Assembly (NCBI RefSeq): GCF_007991635.1
Contig: NZ_BJYS01000001.1
Coordinates: 416,626 to 480,625 of the forward strand
Direction of reading: 5' to 3'
DNA from: Adhaeribacter aerolatus
GTDB taxonomy: Bacteria > Bacteroidota > Bacteroidia > Cytophagales > Hymenobacteraceae
Length of the DNA stretch: 64,000 nucleotides
Shown here: piece by piece, positions 42,970-52,933 of the stretch
How positions within the stretch are numbered: the stretch's first letter is position 1
Layout: every line of letters begins with the position of its first letter
Notes under the pieces: model-generated
What the model saw: only the letters and a program-made list of their open reading frames with translations
Databases searched by the model: none
What the model was told of the DNA's origin: nothing
Translations under genes and position numbers: made by a program

Positions 42970-43686
42970 ATGAGCAAATCCCTTATCCTGACACAAGACT
43001 TATCGCGGGTTTATCGCATGGGCACCGAGACCATTCATGCCCTGCGGAGTGTTTCGATAGAAATTGCGAAAGGCGAATACGTGGCTTTTATGGGTCCGTC
43101 GGGTTCCGGTAAATCAACGCTCATGAATATAATCGGCTGCCTCGATACGCCATCGGGCGGCAAATATATCCTGAACGATAAAGACGTGAGCAACATGACC
43201 GATAATGAACTGGCCGAAGTCCGGAACAAAGAAATTGGTTTTGTTTTTCAAACATTTAATTTATTGCCCCGTTCCACGGCGCTCGAAAACGTAGCCCTGC
43301 CCCTGGTTTACGCAGGGTACGGCAAAACGGCCCGGAACGAAAAAGCCATGCACGTGCTGGAAAGTGTAGGCCTGGCCGAGCGGGCCAAACACAAACCCAA
43401 CGAGCTATCGGGTGGGCAGCGGCAACGGGTTGCCATTGCCCGGGCACTGGTAAACGACCCCAGCATTATTCTGGCCGACGAACCTACCGGTAACCTCGAC
43501 TCCAAGACCTCGTACGAGATAATGGATTTGTTCGAAAACCTGTACGTCAAAGGCAATACCATTATTATGGTTACCCACGAAGAAGATATTGCCAAATACG
43601 CACACCGCATAGTGCGGCTGCGGGACGGCCTAATCGAAACCGACCACCTAAATACCGAAATAGCTACCCACCACGAACACGCTTAA
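42970..43686 (+). CDS. ABC transporter ATP-binding protein, MacB/LolD type
   Basis: The 238-residue ATPase has Walker [10 protein letters not shown] (Lys48), Q-loop [18 protein letters not shown], signature [15 protein letters not shown], Walker [10 protein letters not shown] and His switch MVTHEED. The sequence around the Q-loop ([21 protein letters not shown]) is typical of MacB/LolD-family ATPases that power lipoprotein or macrolide export permeases. No permease is adjacent, so its partner is encoded elsewhere. A weak TATCTTGC box lies about 27 bases upstream. Confidence 0.94.
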   Translation: MSKSLILTQDLSRVYRMGTETIHALRSVSIEIAKGEYVAFMGPSGSGKSTLMNIIGCLDTPSGGKYILNDKDVSNMTDNELAEVRNKEIGFVFQTFNLLPRSTALENVALPLVYAGYGKTARNEKAMHVLESVGLAERAKHKPNELSGGQRQRVAIARALVNDPSIILADEPTGNLDSKTSYEIMDLFENLYVKGNTIIMVTHEEDIAKYAHRIVRLRDGLIETDHLNTEIATHHEHA

Positions 43687-43732
43687 CAGCGCCTTTGTTA
43701 CCGGCTACTTTATTAGCCACGACCTCAGAATT

Positions 43733-44281
43733 ATGAAAATATACACCCGAACCGGCGACCAGGGTCTTACGTCGTTAATTGGCGGCACCCGGGTTCGCAA
43801 ATCGCACCTGCGCATTGATGCTTACGGCACCGTAGACGAACTGAATTCCTATATTGGTTTGGTCAGCGACCAGCCGGTAAACGCCGCGCGCCTTACTATT
43901 CTGCGGGAAATTCAGGACCGGTTATTTACCATTGGCGCTACGCTGGCCTCCGACCCGGAAAAAGAAACCAAGAGAATACCGGATCTGCACGAAGCAGATA
44001 TTACGTTGCTGGAAAAGGAGATAGATGCCATGAACGCCGAAATCCCGCCGCTGAAAGTATTCGTATTACCCGGTGGGCACCAATCGGTTTCTTTCTGCCA
44101 CGTGGCCCGTACGGTTTGCCGCCGCACCGAACGCCTGGTGATTGCCTTGCAGGAAGAATCGTTTGTGGCAGAACTGGTAATTAAATATTTAAACCGGCTT
44201 TCTGATTATTTATTTGTGCTGGCCCGTAAAATGGCGTACGAACTCGGGGCCGAAGAAATATCCTGGAAACCGCGCCTGTAA
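43733..44281 (+). CDS. Cob(I)alamin adenosyltransferase, PduO type
   Basis: The enzyme transfers the adenosyl group of ATP to cob(I)alamin to make adenosylcobalamin. The 182-residue protein starts MKIYTRTGDQGLTSLIGGTR, the PduO-type ATP-binding signature. It continues with AYGTVDELNSYIGLV and the C-terminal ARTVCRRTERLVIAL and YLNRLSDYLFVLAR. All are family landmarks. It follows the ABC ATPase by 46 bases. Confidence 0.94.
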   Translation: MKIYTRTGDQGLTSLIGGTRVRKSHLRIDAYGTVDELNSYIGLVSDQPVNAARLTILREIQDRLFTIGATLASDPEKETKRIPDLHEADITLLEKEIDAMNAEIPPLKVFVLPGGHQSVSFCHVARTVCRRTERLVIALQEESFVAELVIKYLNRLSDYLFVLARKMAYELGAEEISWKPRL

Positions 44282-44373
44282 CATAATTAAATAAAAATAT
44301 TAGTTTTACAGCGTAAACCGCTTTCAGTTAAAGCCGTAACTTTTAATATATCATTTATAATTCATAATTAGCT

Positions 44374-45438
44374 ATGCTTTCGACCCAAACCATCCATATA
44401 GAGAAAACAAATAATTCACGGTTGCCGGAAGTTGATTTCAGCAACTTAGAATTTGGCCAGACCTTTTCCGACCACATGTTTGTATCGGATTTTGTTAACG
44501 GCGAGTGGCAGGCCCCGGAAATTGTGCCTTTCCAGAACTTTAGTTTAAGTCCGGCCAACCCGGCTTTGCATTACGGCCAGGCCATTTTCGAAGGCCTGAA
44601 AGCTTATAAAAACGAAGACGGCGAGATTAGTATATTCCGTCCCCAGGCCAACCTGCGCCGGATGAATGTATCGGCTGATCGCTTGTGTATGCCGGCTTTT
44701 CCGGAAGATGTTTTTATGGAAGGTTTAAAAGAATTGTTGCGCCTGGATGCGGATTGGATTCCGACCACAACGGGTAGTTCACTGTATATCCGGCCATTTA
44801 TGTTTGCCACCGGCGAATTCCTGGGGGTAAAACCTTCCGATACTTACCGGTTTGCCATTATTACCTGCCCGGTTAACGCGTATTATTCTATGCCGCTGCG
44901 CGTGAAGGTAGAAGAAACTTTTGCCCGGTCGGTAGAAGGCGGATTTGGGTTTGCCAAGGCCGCCGGCAATTACGCCGGTTCGCTGTATCCGGCTAAAAAA
45001 GCCGCCGAAGAAGGCTACCACCAGTTACTCTGGACCGATGGTAAAACCCATGAATATTTTGAAGAATCGGGTACCATGAACTTAATGTTCATTATCAACG
45101 ACAGGCTTATTACCCCGGCTTTAAGTACTTCTATTTTAGCCGGTGTTACCCGTGATACCATTATTCAGATAGCCAAAGACCATGGCTTACCAGTAGAAGA
45201 GCGGAAGGTTTCGGTAGCAGAGGTAATGGAAGCGGCCCAGAACGGCACCCTACAGGAAGCGTTTGGTTGCGGCACTGCTGCCGTTATATCGCACATCCAA
45301 ACCATTGGCTTCCGGGGTACCGACTTTGAATTACCACCAATAGATCTCCGTAAATATTCCCCGCGGTTGGCCCAGGAACTAAACGACATCCGGGTTGGCA
45401 AAAAAGCCGATACCCACGGCTGGGTAGTAAAAGTATAA
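44374..45438 (+). CDS. ilvE: Branched-chain amino acid aminotransferase
   Basis: The PLP enzyme interconverts Leu, Ile and Val with their 2-oxo acids. The 354-residue protein is the long (eukaryotic-like) BCAT form: ALHYGQAIFEGLKAYK, SLYIRPFMFATGEFLGV, the PLP lysine Lys195 in FAKAAGNYAGS, LLWTDGKTHEYFEESGTMN, and LAGVTRDTIIQIA. The start MLSTQTIH is plausible; no other Met precedes the fold. A palindromic terminator-like stretch follows. Confidence 0.95.
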   Translation: MLSTQTIHIEKTNNSRLPEVDFSNLEFGQTFSDHMFVSDFVNGEWQAPEIVPFQNFSLSPANPALHYGQAIFEGLKAYKNEDGEISIFRPQANLRRMNVSADRLCMPAFPEDVFMEGLKELLRLDADWIPTTTGSSLYIRPFMFATGEFLGVKPSDTYRFAIITCPVNAYYSMPLRVKVEETFARSVEGGFGFAKAAGNYAGSLYPAKKAAEEGYHQLLWTDGKTHEYFEESGTMNLMFIINDRLITPALSTSILAGVTRDTIIQIAKDHGLPVEERKVSVAEVMEAAQNGTLQEAFGCGTAAVISHIQTIGFRGTDFELPPIDLRKYSPRLAQELNDIRVGKKADTHGWVVKV

Positions 45439-45455
45439 TTGAAGTTTTAAATAAT

Positions 45456-45512
45456 AAGTTGTAAGTAGTAAGTATCAGTCAGGATGGCGCTTACTGCTTA
45501 CAACTTTTGCTT
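45456..45512 (+). terminator. Long AT-rich hairpin after ilvE
   Basis: AAGTTGTAAGTAGTAAG and CTTACTGCTTACAACTT pair over 17 bases with one mismatch, around a 17-base loop, and a T-rich tail follows. It could terminate ilvE transcription. It uses the same degenerate TTAGT/ACTAA words seen in other spacers of this window. Confidence 0.65.
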
Positions 45513-45625
45513 TTTACTGGAAACAGTTTTAACAGTAAACAGTTACCAATTATCAATTAACAGTAAGTCCGAACTACTTACAACTAAAAGCTAACTACTA
45601 AATACTAAATACTAACAACGCAAAA

Positions 45626-46703
45626 ATGACCCAAGACCAGGTAAAAGAATTAAAAAGCCGCGCAGAGGCTTTGAGGAGGTATCTTTGACTACGATGCCAA
45701 AAAAGAAGAAATAAACGAAAAAGAAAAAACCACTACGGCACCGGGCTTCTGGGACGATCCGAAGAAAGCGGAAGTCTTGTTAAAAGAAATTAAGGCTACC
45801 AAAGTCTGGACCGACCAGTACGAAGCAGCCGAAAATGCTGTTTCGGAATTCGAGGTGCTGTTCGATTTCCACAAAGAAGGCGATGTGTCGGAAGAAGATA
45901 TTCAGCAGGAATTTGCTAAAGCCGAGGCCGCTATTGAGCAACTGGAATTTAAGCGGATGCTCAGTAACGAAGAAGACCAACTCAGTGCCGTGCTGGAAAT
46001 AAACCCTGGCGCCGGTGGCACCGAAAGTCAGGATTGGGCCGAAATGCTGATGCGCATGTATATTATGTGGGCCGAAAAACATAAATATACTGTACGGCAG
46101 CTAAACTACCAGGCCGGCGATGGGGCAGGTATTAAATCGGCGACCTTAGAAATTAACGGCGACTTTGCCTACGGTTACCTGAAATCCGAGATTGGCGTGC
46201 ACCGGCTGGTCCGCATTTCACCGTTCGACTCCGGTGGTCGGCGGCATACGTCTTTTGCTTCGGTGTTTGCTTACCCACTCGTCGACGAAACCATTAATAT
46301 TGAGATAAACCTGGCCGATATTGAGTGGGATACTTTCCGCTCGGGTGGTGCAGGCGGCCAGAACGTAAACAAAGTAGAAACGGCCGTGCGACTGAAGCAC
46401 AAACCTTCAGGTATCGTAATAGAATGCCAGATAGAGCGCTCGCAGCTGATGAACAAAGAGCACGCGATTAATATGCTCCGCTCCCGCCTGTACCAGATAG
46501 AAATAGATAAACGCAACGAAGAACGCGATAAGCTCGAAAGCACCAAAAAACGCATCGACTTTGGCTCGCAAATCCGGAACTATGTGCTGCACCCTTACAA
46601 GCTGGTTAAAGATTTACGCACCAGCCTGGAACGCTCCGATGTGCAGAATGTGCTGGACGGTGATATTGATGATTATATAAAGGCTTTCTTAATGCAAAGT
46701 TAA
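45626..46703 (+). CDS. prfB: Peptide chain release factor 2, with programmed +1 frameshift
   Basis: RF2 recognises UGA and UAA and releases the finished peptide. The ATG at 45626 opens 20 codons ending in-frame at TGA (45686-45688). The site is AGGAGG-TAT-CTT-TGA-C, the classic RF2 autoregulatory slippage site: an internal Shine-Dalgarno followed by CTT TGA C. A +1 shift continues from GAC at 45687 to 46703, giving about 358 residues. The codon-recognition tripeptide is in SPFDSGGRR and the catalytic GGQ is in [12 protein letters not shown]. Annotation as a single frame from 45777 would lose the N-terminal region. Confidence 0.97.
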
Positions 46704-46734
46704 CACATAATATGCTATGAATTAGCACTTTACC

Positions 46735-46785
46735 AATCAGGTAATAAAATTACAATTTGTAATTTTATTACCTGATTCTTTTTTT
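46735..46785 (+). terminator. Terminator of prfB
   Basis: AATCAGGTAATAAAATTAC and its exact complement form a 19-bp hairpin with loop AATTT, followed by an eight-T tract. It starts about 31 bases after the stop. Confidence 0.93.
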
Positions 46786-47007
46786 AGGCCCCAGTGGTTA
46801 TATTTTTTTAAATTTCTTATGCATTCTGAACCCGCTATCGCAAAAAATTCACCATTAAGCCCCTTCTGTTAAATAAGTAAAAAATTTAACTATTTCTATA
46901 CCTTTTTAAACCAAAGGTATCGCCAAACATTTGGTTATTAAGAGATTCCTCCTTAATATTGAAGAATTTCTATACTAACATCCACAAACAAACGAACAAA
47001 CAAACAA
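46786..47007. other. Spacer upstream of the first SusC gene
   Basis: AT-rich, with no gene. It should contain the SusC/SusD promoter; no TAnnTTTG element was recognised, so an alternative sigma factor or a weak box is possible. A Cys or other amino-acid-rich leader ORF was looked for and not seen. Confidence 0.45.
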
Positions 47008-50000
47008 ATGAAAAAACTCTTACTTTTGAGTCTTTTCCTGTTCACTGTGCTTTTTCAGGAAGCATGGGCTCAGAACAAGACCGTATCGGGTACAGTTACC
47101 GATGACATCAGCAAGCAAGGCCTGCCGGGCGTGACGGTACTAGCCAAAGGAACCCCGGTTGGTACCTCTACCGATGTAAATGGCAATTACACCTTATCAG
47201 TACCGGCAAATGCCACAACCCTGGTTTTCAGCTTTATCGGGTACACCACTATCGAACGTGCAATTGGTAACGCGTCTTCTATTAATGTAAACATGGGCGT
47301 AGATGCCAAGCAACTGGGCGAAGTAGTAGTGGTAGGTTACGGAACGCAGCAAAAGCGGGATGTTACGGGCTCTATATCGCAGGTTAAAGGCGAAGAAATT
47401 GCCAACCTGGCCACGCCCAGCTTTGATCAGCAATTGGCTGGCCGGGCTTCCGGCGTGCAGGTGCAAAGTTCTTCCGGTATTCTGGGCTCTCCGCCCAATA
47501 TCCGCATCCGGGGCGTTAACTCTATCAGCACGGCGGCCGGCGGCAACAGCACCCCGCTTATTGTAATTGATGGCGTACCTTCTTTTACCGGTAATTTTGG
47601 CACATACACCCCCGCCAACGTTTTGGGTGATATTAACCCTAACGACATCGAATCTTTTGAAATTCTGAAAGATGGGGCTGCCACTGCTATTTATGGTTCC
47701 CGGGCATCTAACGGTGTAATTTTAATTACTACCAAAAGAGGTAAAGCCGGACAGGTAAAATTTAATTACGATACTTATGCCGGTTGGGCCAAAGCTACCA
47801 AACTACACAATTTGCTAAATGCCGAACAATTTGTGGAAATTAAAAACGAAATGTCGCGCAATGCCAACCCTACTGCTCCCCTGCCGGCCGTATTAGGTAC
47901 CGACGACACCAACTGGAACGATTATGTGTACCGGAACGGATTCCAGCAGAACCACAGTTTCTCGGCCACGGCCGGTTCCGAAAATACCAAATATTATGTT
48001 TCCCTGGGTTTCACCGACCAGGAAGGTATAGCCGTTGCGAATGATTTAAGACGGTATACGCTCCGTTCTAACCTGGACCAGAAAGTAACCAAATGGATGA
48101 ATTTTGGCATACAGGCGGGCCTGTCGCGCCAGGAAAACAATGGTACCTTAACCGATGCCAACTCTTTATCGGGTAATACTTTTTCGGTTATCCGGATGCT
48201 GCCTAACGTGGCCGTTTACGATAAAAATGACCCTACTGGTTATAATCTCGATGATTCAAACCCCAGAACATTGGGCCGGGGCGCAAACTTAACTACCATT
48301 GCCAATAATATTCCGAATGTAATATTTGGCCTGGAAAACAATGTACGGAAAGCAACCACGCACCGCATAATCGGCAACACTTTCCTGGATTTTAAATTAA
48401 TTGATAATTTAAAATTCCAGACTTTAGGCGGCATTGACTTAAGCTTTACCGATGACTTCCAGTTTCTGGATCCCCGCCACGGCGATGGCCAAAATGCCAA
48501 TGGTATTTTAAATCAGATTTATTCACCAACTTCCCGCTGGAACTGGCAGAATATTTTATCTTATAACAAAAGCATCAACGGCATGCATAATTTAGATGCC
48601 ACGTTGGTTGCCGAGTATACCAAATACAAAACCTCCTATTTCCAAGCATCGGGTTCTGGTATTTCTGATAGATTATACAAAGAAAATATTATCAGCAATA
48701 CTATTACCAACCAGAATATTTACGGCGATCAGGAAGAGAATGGCTTATCGTCTTACCTGGCCCGTCTGAATTACAACTTTAAAAACAAATATTACCTGGG
48801 TGCTTCTATCCGGGCCGATGGTTTATCTAAACTTTCTCCGGAGAACCGCTGGGGTTACTTCCCGGGGGCATCTGCTGCCTACCGTATTTCAGAAGAAGAT
48901 TTCTTTAAAGGTTTAGGTGGTGTAAATAATTACATCAGTGATTTACGGATAAGAGGTAGCTACGGCGTAGTAGGTAACAGCAATATAGTTGGTGGTAATT
49001 ACCCTTACCTGGGCTCTTATGGTCCGGCCCAGTACGGCTCGCAGGCTGGTATTGGTTTCAGCAATACCGGAAATCCGCTTTTAAAGTGGGAAACCCAGAA
49101 ATCTTTTGACATTGGCGTAGACCTGGGTTTATTAGATAACCGTTTTAACTTCGAGTTTGCTTACTGGAAAAAAGATAACGACGATATTGTATTAGGTGCG
49201 CCTACTCCCCCTTCGTTGGGCGTACCAAGCAACCTGATTTACCGGAATATTGGCGGGGTATCTAACAATGGTTTAGAGTTTACGCTGAGCGGTGCCGTAT
49301 TAAACACGGCTAATTTAAAATGGAATACCAATCTAAATTTCTCTACACAACATAACGAAGTTACCGGCTTGGTTAATGGCCAGGATATTTTCCTTACCAC
49401 TACTTCTGGTATTTATACAATTATGCGGGTAGGCGAGCCGGTTAACGCCATTTACGGCTACCAGTACGAAGGCGTAAATCCGGCTAATGGCAACCCACTT
49501 TACCGGAAAGGTAACGGTACTTTAATTCAGGGCAATATTAATAACAGTACCTACGTAGGTTACGATCCGGCTAATCCGGTGGCTTTGGGCGCGGCTTCTT
49601 CTCTATCGCCTACCGAAGACAAAAAAATTCTTGGCAATAGCTTACCTACCTGGTTTGGTGGATTTGACAATACGTTCAACTACCGGAATTTCGATTTAAA
49701 TATCTTCTTCCGTTTTTCCGGCGGCAACAAAGTGTTTAACCGTACCCGGGCTGATTTATTAACCTCTTTGTTTGAAAATAACAGCACCGAAATATTAGGC
49801 AGATGGCAGAGCCCAGAAATACCAGGTGACGGTGTTACGCCAAGGCTTTATACCAACCGTAACTCCTTTACTAACCTGGAAAGCGAAGCCTCCAGCCGGT
49901 TCACCGAGAGCGGTAATTTTTTAAAGTTAAATAATATTACACTAGGTTATACCCTGCCCGAAGGAATTTCTAACCGGGTAAATATTAACCGCTTACGTTT

Positions 50001-50139
50001 ATTCGCCCAAGCCCAAAATATCTGGACCCTGACGAACTACACCGGTCTGGATCCGGAAAATTACACCGGTATCGGGGTAGATTACAATTCTAACCCGCAG
50101 CAAAGTGTACTAACCTTTGGTTTAAACTTAGGCTTTTAA
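47008..50139 (+). CDS. SusC/RagA-family TonB-linked outer membrane protein (locus 1)
   Basis: The 1043-residue protein is a TonB-dependent transporter that works with a SusD lipoprotein to import oligosaccharides, peptides or other large nutrients. Signal peptide MKKLLLLSLFLFTVLFQEAWAQ is followed by a CarboxypepD_reg-like domain (about 23-110; VSGTVTDDISKQGLPGVTVL). The TonB plug comes next (EVVVVGYGTQQKRDVTGSIS, RIRGVNSIS, IVIDGVPSF), then a 22-strand barrel ending LTFGLNLGF. There is no STN domain, so no direct anti-sigma partner is expected. The SusD gene follows after 16 bases. Confidence 0.95.
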   Translation: MKKLLLLSLFLFTVLFQEAWAQNKTVSGTVTDDISKQGLPGVTVLAKGTPVGTSTDVNGNYTLSVPANATTLVFSFIGYTTIERAIGNASSINVNMGVDAKQLGEVVVVGYGTQQKRDVTGSISQVKGEEIANLATPSFDQQLAGRASGVQVQSSSGILGSPPNIRIRGVNSISTAAGGNSTPLIVIDGVPSFTGNFGTYTPANVLGDINPNDIESFEILKDGAATAIYGSRASNGVILITTKRGKAGQVKFNYDTYAGWAKATKLHNLLNAEQFVEIKNEMSRNANPTAPLPAVLGTDDTNWNDYVYRNGFQQNHSFSATAGSENTKYYVSLGFTDQEGIAVANDLRRYTLRSNLDQKVTKWMNFGIQAGLSRQENNGTLTDANSLSGNTFSVIRMLPNVAVYDKNDPTGYNLDDSNPRTLGRGANLTTIANNIPNVIFGLENNVRKATTHRIIGNTFLDFKLIDNLKFQTLGGIDLSFTDDFQFLDPRHGDGQNANGILNQIYSPTSRWNWQNILSYNKSINGMHNLDATLVAEYTKYKTSYFQASGSGISDRLYKENIISNTITNQNIYGDQEENGLSSYLARLNYNFKNKYYLGASIRADGLSKLSPENRWGYFPGASAAYRISEEDFFKGLGGVNNYISDLRIRGSYGVVGNSNIVGGNYPYLGSYGPAQYGSQAGIGFSNTGNPLLKWETQKSFDIGVDLGLLDNRFNFEFAYWKKDNDDIVLGAPTPPSLGVPSNLIYRNIGGVSNNGLEFTLSGAVLNTANLKWNTNLNFSTQHNEVTGLVNGQDIFLTTTSGIYTIMRVGEPVNAIYGYQYEGVNPANGNPLYRKGNGTLIQGNINNSTYVGYDPANPVALGAASSLSPTEDKKILGNSLPTWFGGFDNTFNYRNFDLNIFFRFSGGNKVFNRTRADLLTSLFENNSTEILGRWQSPEIPGDGVTPRLYTNRNSFTNLESEASSRFTESGNFLKLNNITLGYTLPEGISNRVNINRLRLFAQAQNIWTLTNYTGLDPENYTGIGVDYNSNPQQSVLTFGLNLGF

Positions 50140-50155
50140 TTATTAAGATTTAAAA

Positions 50156-51787
50156 ATGAAAAATATAAATATTTTAAAAAGTAAAGCGAAACGGGTTATT
50201 ACCATACCCGCTTTAACTTTGTCTTTGTTAATGGCTACCTCCTGCGACAAAGAAGTTTTGGAACTTACCCCCGCCGACCGGATAACTGAACTGGCTGCTT
50301 TTGAGAACGCCGCGCGCGTAGAACTGGCCGTTGCCGGGGTTTATGATGCTGCCCAAAGTGGGTTTTACCTGGGTAGCTTTGTTAATAACCGGGGGTATCC
50401 TTTCGGTGCTGCCTCGGTAGAACAGGGCGATGTACGGGGTGAGGACATGTTTAACCACGAAGCATTTTATGCGCTTACCTACGAAAATAACTACAGCCCG
50501 GCCACGGCGAATAACCAGCACATGTGGGAAACGCTTTACGCGTTAATAAACCGCGCCAATGTGGTTCTGGAAGCTTTACCGGCCGCTGCTACCAGCAAGA
50601 TTATTACCGAAGCGCAGTTAAAAGAGTACCAGGGCGAGTTATTGTTCTTACGGGCTTTGTCGCACCACGAGCTACTGGTTCATTTTGCCCGTCCTTATGA
50701 TCATACAGCTGATGCTTCTCATCCGGGCGTGCCTTACCGTACCAGTGCCATTAACACCGGCGCCCGCGTAGACGAGGCGCAGGCACAGGGCCGTAACACG
50801 GTAAAAGAGTGTTACGATAAAATGCTCGAAGATTTAAATACGGCCGAAGGCAATCTTCCGGCCACTCGTACCAATGCGGCTTTAAAATTAACCCGGGCCA
50901 CCAAAGGGGCAGCTATTGCTTTAAAAACGCGGGTACTTTTACACAAAAAGGATTATGCGGGGGTTATTACCGAAGGGAATAAGCTGGTTCCGACCGCTGC
51001 TCCGTTTGTCAGCCCGGTTGGCAGTTACACATTAACGGCTACTCCTGATGGTCCGTTTACTACCGCTGGCAATAAGGGCAACTCCGAGTCTATCTTCTCT
51101 ATTGATAACACTACTGGTGATACCCCCGGGGTAAACGGCGCGCTGCCTTCTATGTATGCACCTACCGGCCGTTTTCTGGTGGCTGTAAGCCCTATTATTT
51201 ACAATGCTACTTTCTGGCCAGCCGATGATACCCGGAGAACTTTACTGACTGCGAAAGGAGCCGGTACTGGGTTTTATTATACCACCAAGTATAAAGATGT
51301 GGCCACCCTTACCGATAATACCCCTATTATCCGGTACGCCGAAGTGTTATTAAACTTGTCGGAAGCAATTGCCCGTACTTCTCCTTTAAACCCGCGCGCC
51401 CTGGCTTTACTAAATGCCGTTAGAGGCAGAGCAACGGCTCCTTATACTTTAGTTACCATGGTCGACAACAATACGCTCATCCAGGCTATTGTAAATGAGC
51501 GCCGGATTGAATTTCTGGCTGAAGGCCGCCGCTGGGCCGACATTCACCGGTTGGCTGTTGAGGGCAAGTACGTTTATAAAGGCATTCCGCAGAAAGTTGG
51601 GCCTAAAACAGCCGTTACCACCGCCGATTACAATGCAGCCAGTGGCGTAGTAAGACCAGCGATCCTGGGCGTACCAGCTATTCCTTACGACAACGATCCA
51701 AATAGTTTTAAATTCGTTTGGCCTTTCCCATCTACCGAAGTAAGCTCAAATCCGGTTTTAGCCGGACAGCAGAACCCGGGTTGGTAG
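50156..51787 (+). CDS. RagB/SusD-family nutrient-binding lipoprotein (locus 1)
   Basis: The 543-residue surface lipoprotein caps the SusC barrel. A hydrophobic segment ends SLLMATSCDKE, with the lipidated Cys following SLLMATS. The SusD core shows LLFLRALSHHELLVHFARPYD, PGVPYRT, and the C-terminal ERRIEFLAEGRRWADIHRL typical of RagB/SusD (PF14322 and PF07980 by memory). Length fits. It is co-transcribed with the preceding SusC and ends at a long perfect terminator hairpin. Ligand is unknown. Confidence 0.94.
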   Translation: MKNINILKSKAKRVITIPALTLSLLMATSCDKEVLELTPADRITELAAFENAARVELAVAGVYDAAQSGFYLGSFVNNRGYPFGAASVEQGDVRGEDMFNHEAFYALTYENNYSPATANNQHMWETLYALINRANVVLEALPAAATSKIITEAQLKEYQGELLFLRALSHHELLVHFARPYDHTADASHPGVPYRTSAINTGARVDEAQAQGRNTVKECYDKMLEDLNTAEGNLPATRTNAALKLTRATKGAAIALKTRVLLHKKDYAGVITEGNKLVPTAAPFVSPVGSYTLTATPDGPFTTAGNKGNSESIFSIDNTTGDTPGVNGALPSMYAPTGRFLVAVSPIIYNATFWPADDTRRTLLTAKGAGTGFYYTTKYKDVATLTDNTPIIRYAEVLLNLSEAIARTSPLNPRALALLNAVRGRATAPYTLVTMVDNNTLIQAIVNERRIEFLAEGRRWADIHRLAVEGKYVYKGIPQKVGPKTAVTTADYNAASGVVRPAILGVPAIPYDNDPNSFKFVWPFPSTEVSSNPVLAGQQNPGW

Positions 51788-51797
51788 ATTTTAACCA

Positions 51798-51849
51798 ATA
51801 CGGGAATAAAAAAAGCCAGCTAAATAGCTGGCTTTTTTTATTCCCGTAT
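51798..51849 (+). terminator. Long terminator after SusC/SusD locus 1
   Basis: ATACGGGAATAAAAAAAGCC plus AGCT pairs over 24 bases with the following arm around loop AAAT, with T-rich interior. It starts 11 bases past the stop codon. Confidence 0.94.
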
Positions 51850-52933
51850 TTCTATGCATAGTAGAAGGCTTTAAACTTAAGTCTGCTTATTTTATAAGCT
51901 CTATTGTATTTGCATTAAGAACTCACCAGGGTTACTGCGCCTTTACCAATAACCCAAGGTAAAACCAGCAAAAAAGTAGTAATATTTAATATTTTATTCT
52001 TATTCGGTCTTTCTAATTCTAACGCGAGCAACAAGTCTTAAAAATAAACCAGTAGAAAAAGGAGTAATTTCTTAAAATCAAAAAGCCAGAATTGGGTTAG
52101 AAATTGTAATTCTTGCTAATACTCCTTACATCATCCGCGGCCAGGAATTTTAGCCAACCAATTTTAAAACCAACTAAAAAGAAAACACAGCCTCCGCAAC
52201 CACCAATCACCTGGCTGGATTTTAAAATTTACTTCCTATTTATTTTTTTTTCCAAAGTCAAACGCACTACAAAAGCTTAAGCTTAATTATTTGAATCTCT
52301 TGAAAAAGCCCTTTGAAGCAGTTAGCTGAGTTAATAAATGAAATATTATAAAAATATGTAAATTTTAATATATAATATATTTCAATAGCAAATATTTAGT
52401 AAAAGATTAAATTAGTTTAATATCACGTAATATAAATTTACATATTTTATAAATTTAATAATATTATAGATAATCCTTATACTTTTATTAAAAACCCTCG
52501 TACATTAGGTAGTAATAGTATGCATGTAGCTATAAATTACGTTAACATATTTAGCTTTATGAGATGAATTCTACTAATTCGCGCAAGGTTTCCAAACCTT
52601 CTATTTTTAAGTTATTCTGTACTACCGACACACAAATCTAAACGGCCAAAACTTGATGTGCTTCCCCACCATCAATTTCCCACTGCATATCCGGACTATA
52701 TAACCTAAACTATTTCTATAATCTTATTTATCGGAAAATAAGGGGTAAACTAAAATATTTAAAGAAGCGGGTTTCTATTTATTAAATAAATATAAATATT
52801 CCATCAATTTAATTTTAATTTTTCTCCAATGGTTTTCAACCGTAAAGATGCAAATACCAGAATACCGCCCTAAAATTTATTCTACTAGCCTGATTCTCCA
52901 TTCTGATTAACAAAAAACAAAATTTTAACACAC
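51850..52933. other. AT-rich intergenic kilobase between SusC/SusD loci
   Basis: About 1.1 kb of strongly AT-rich sequence with no open frame of note, no tRNA-like fold and no clear TAnnTTTG box near the next gene. It must contain the promoter and any regulatory elements of SusC locus 2. Confidence 0.45.

Noticed and set aside
45777..46703. prfB as a single-frame gene from 45777
   Set aside because: The upstream frame with its CTT TGA C slippage site supplies the missing N-terminal region.
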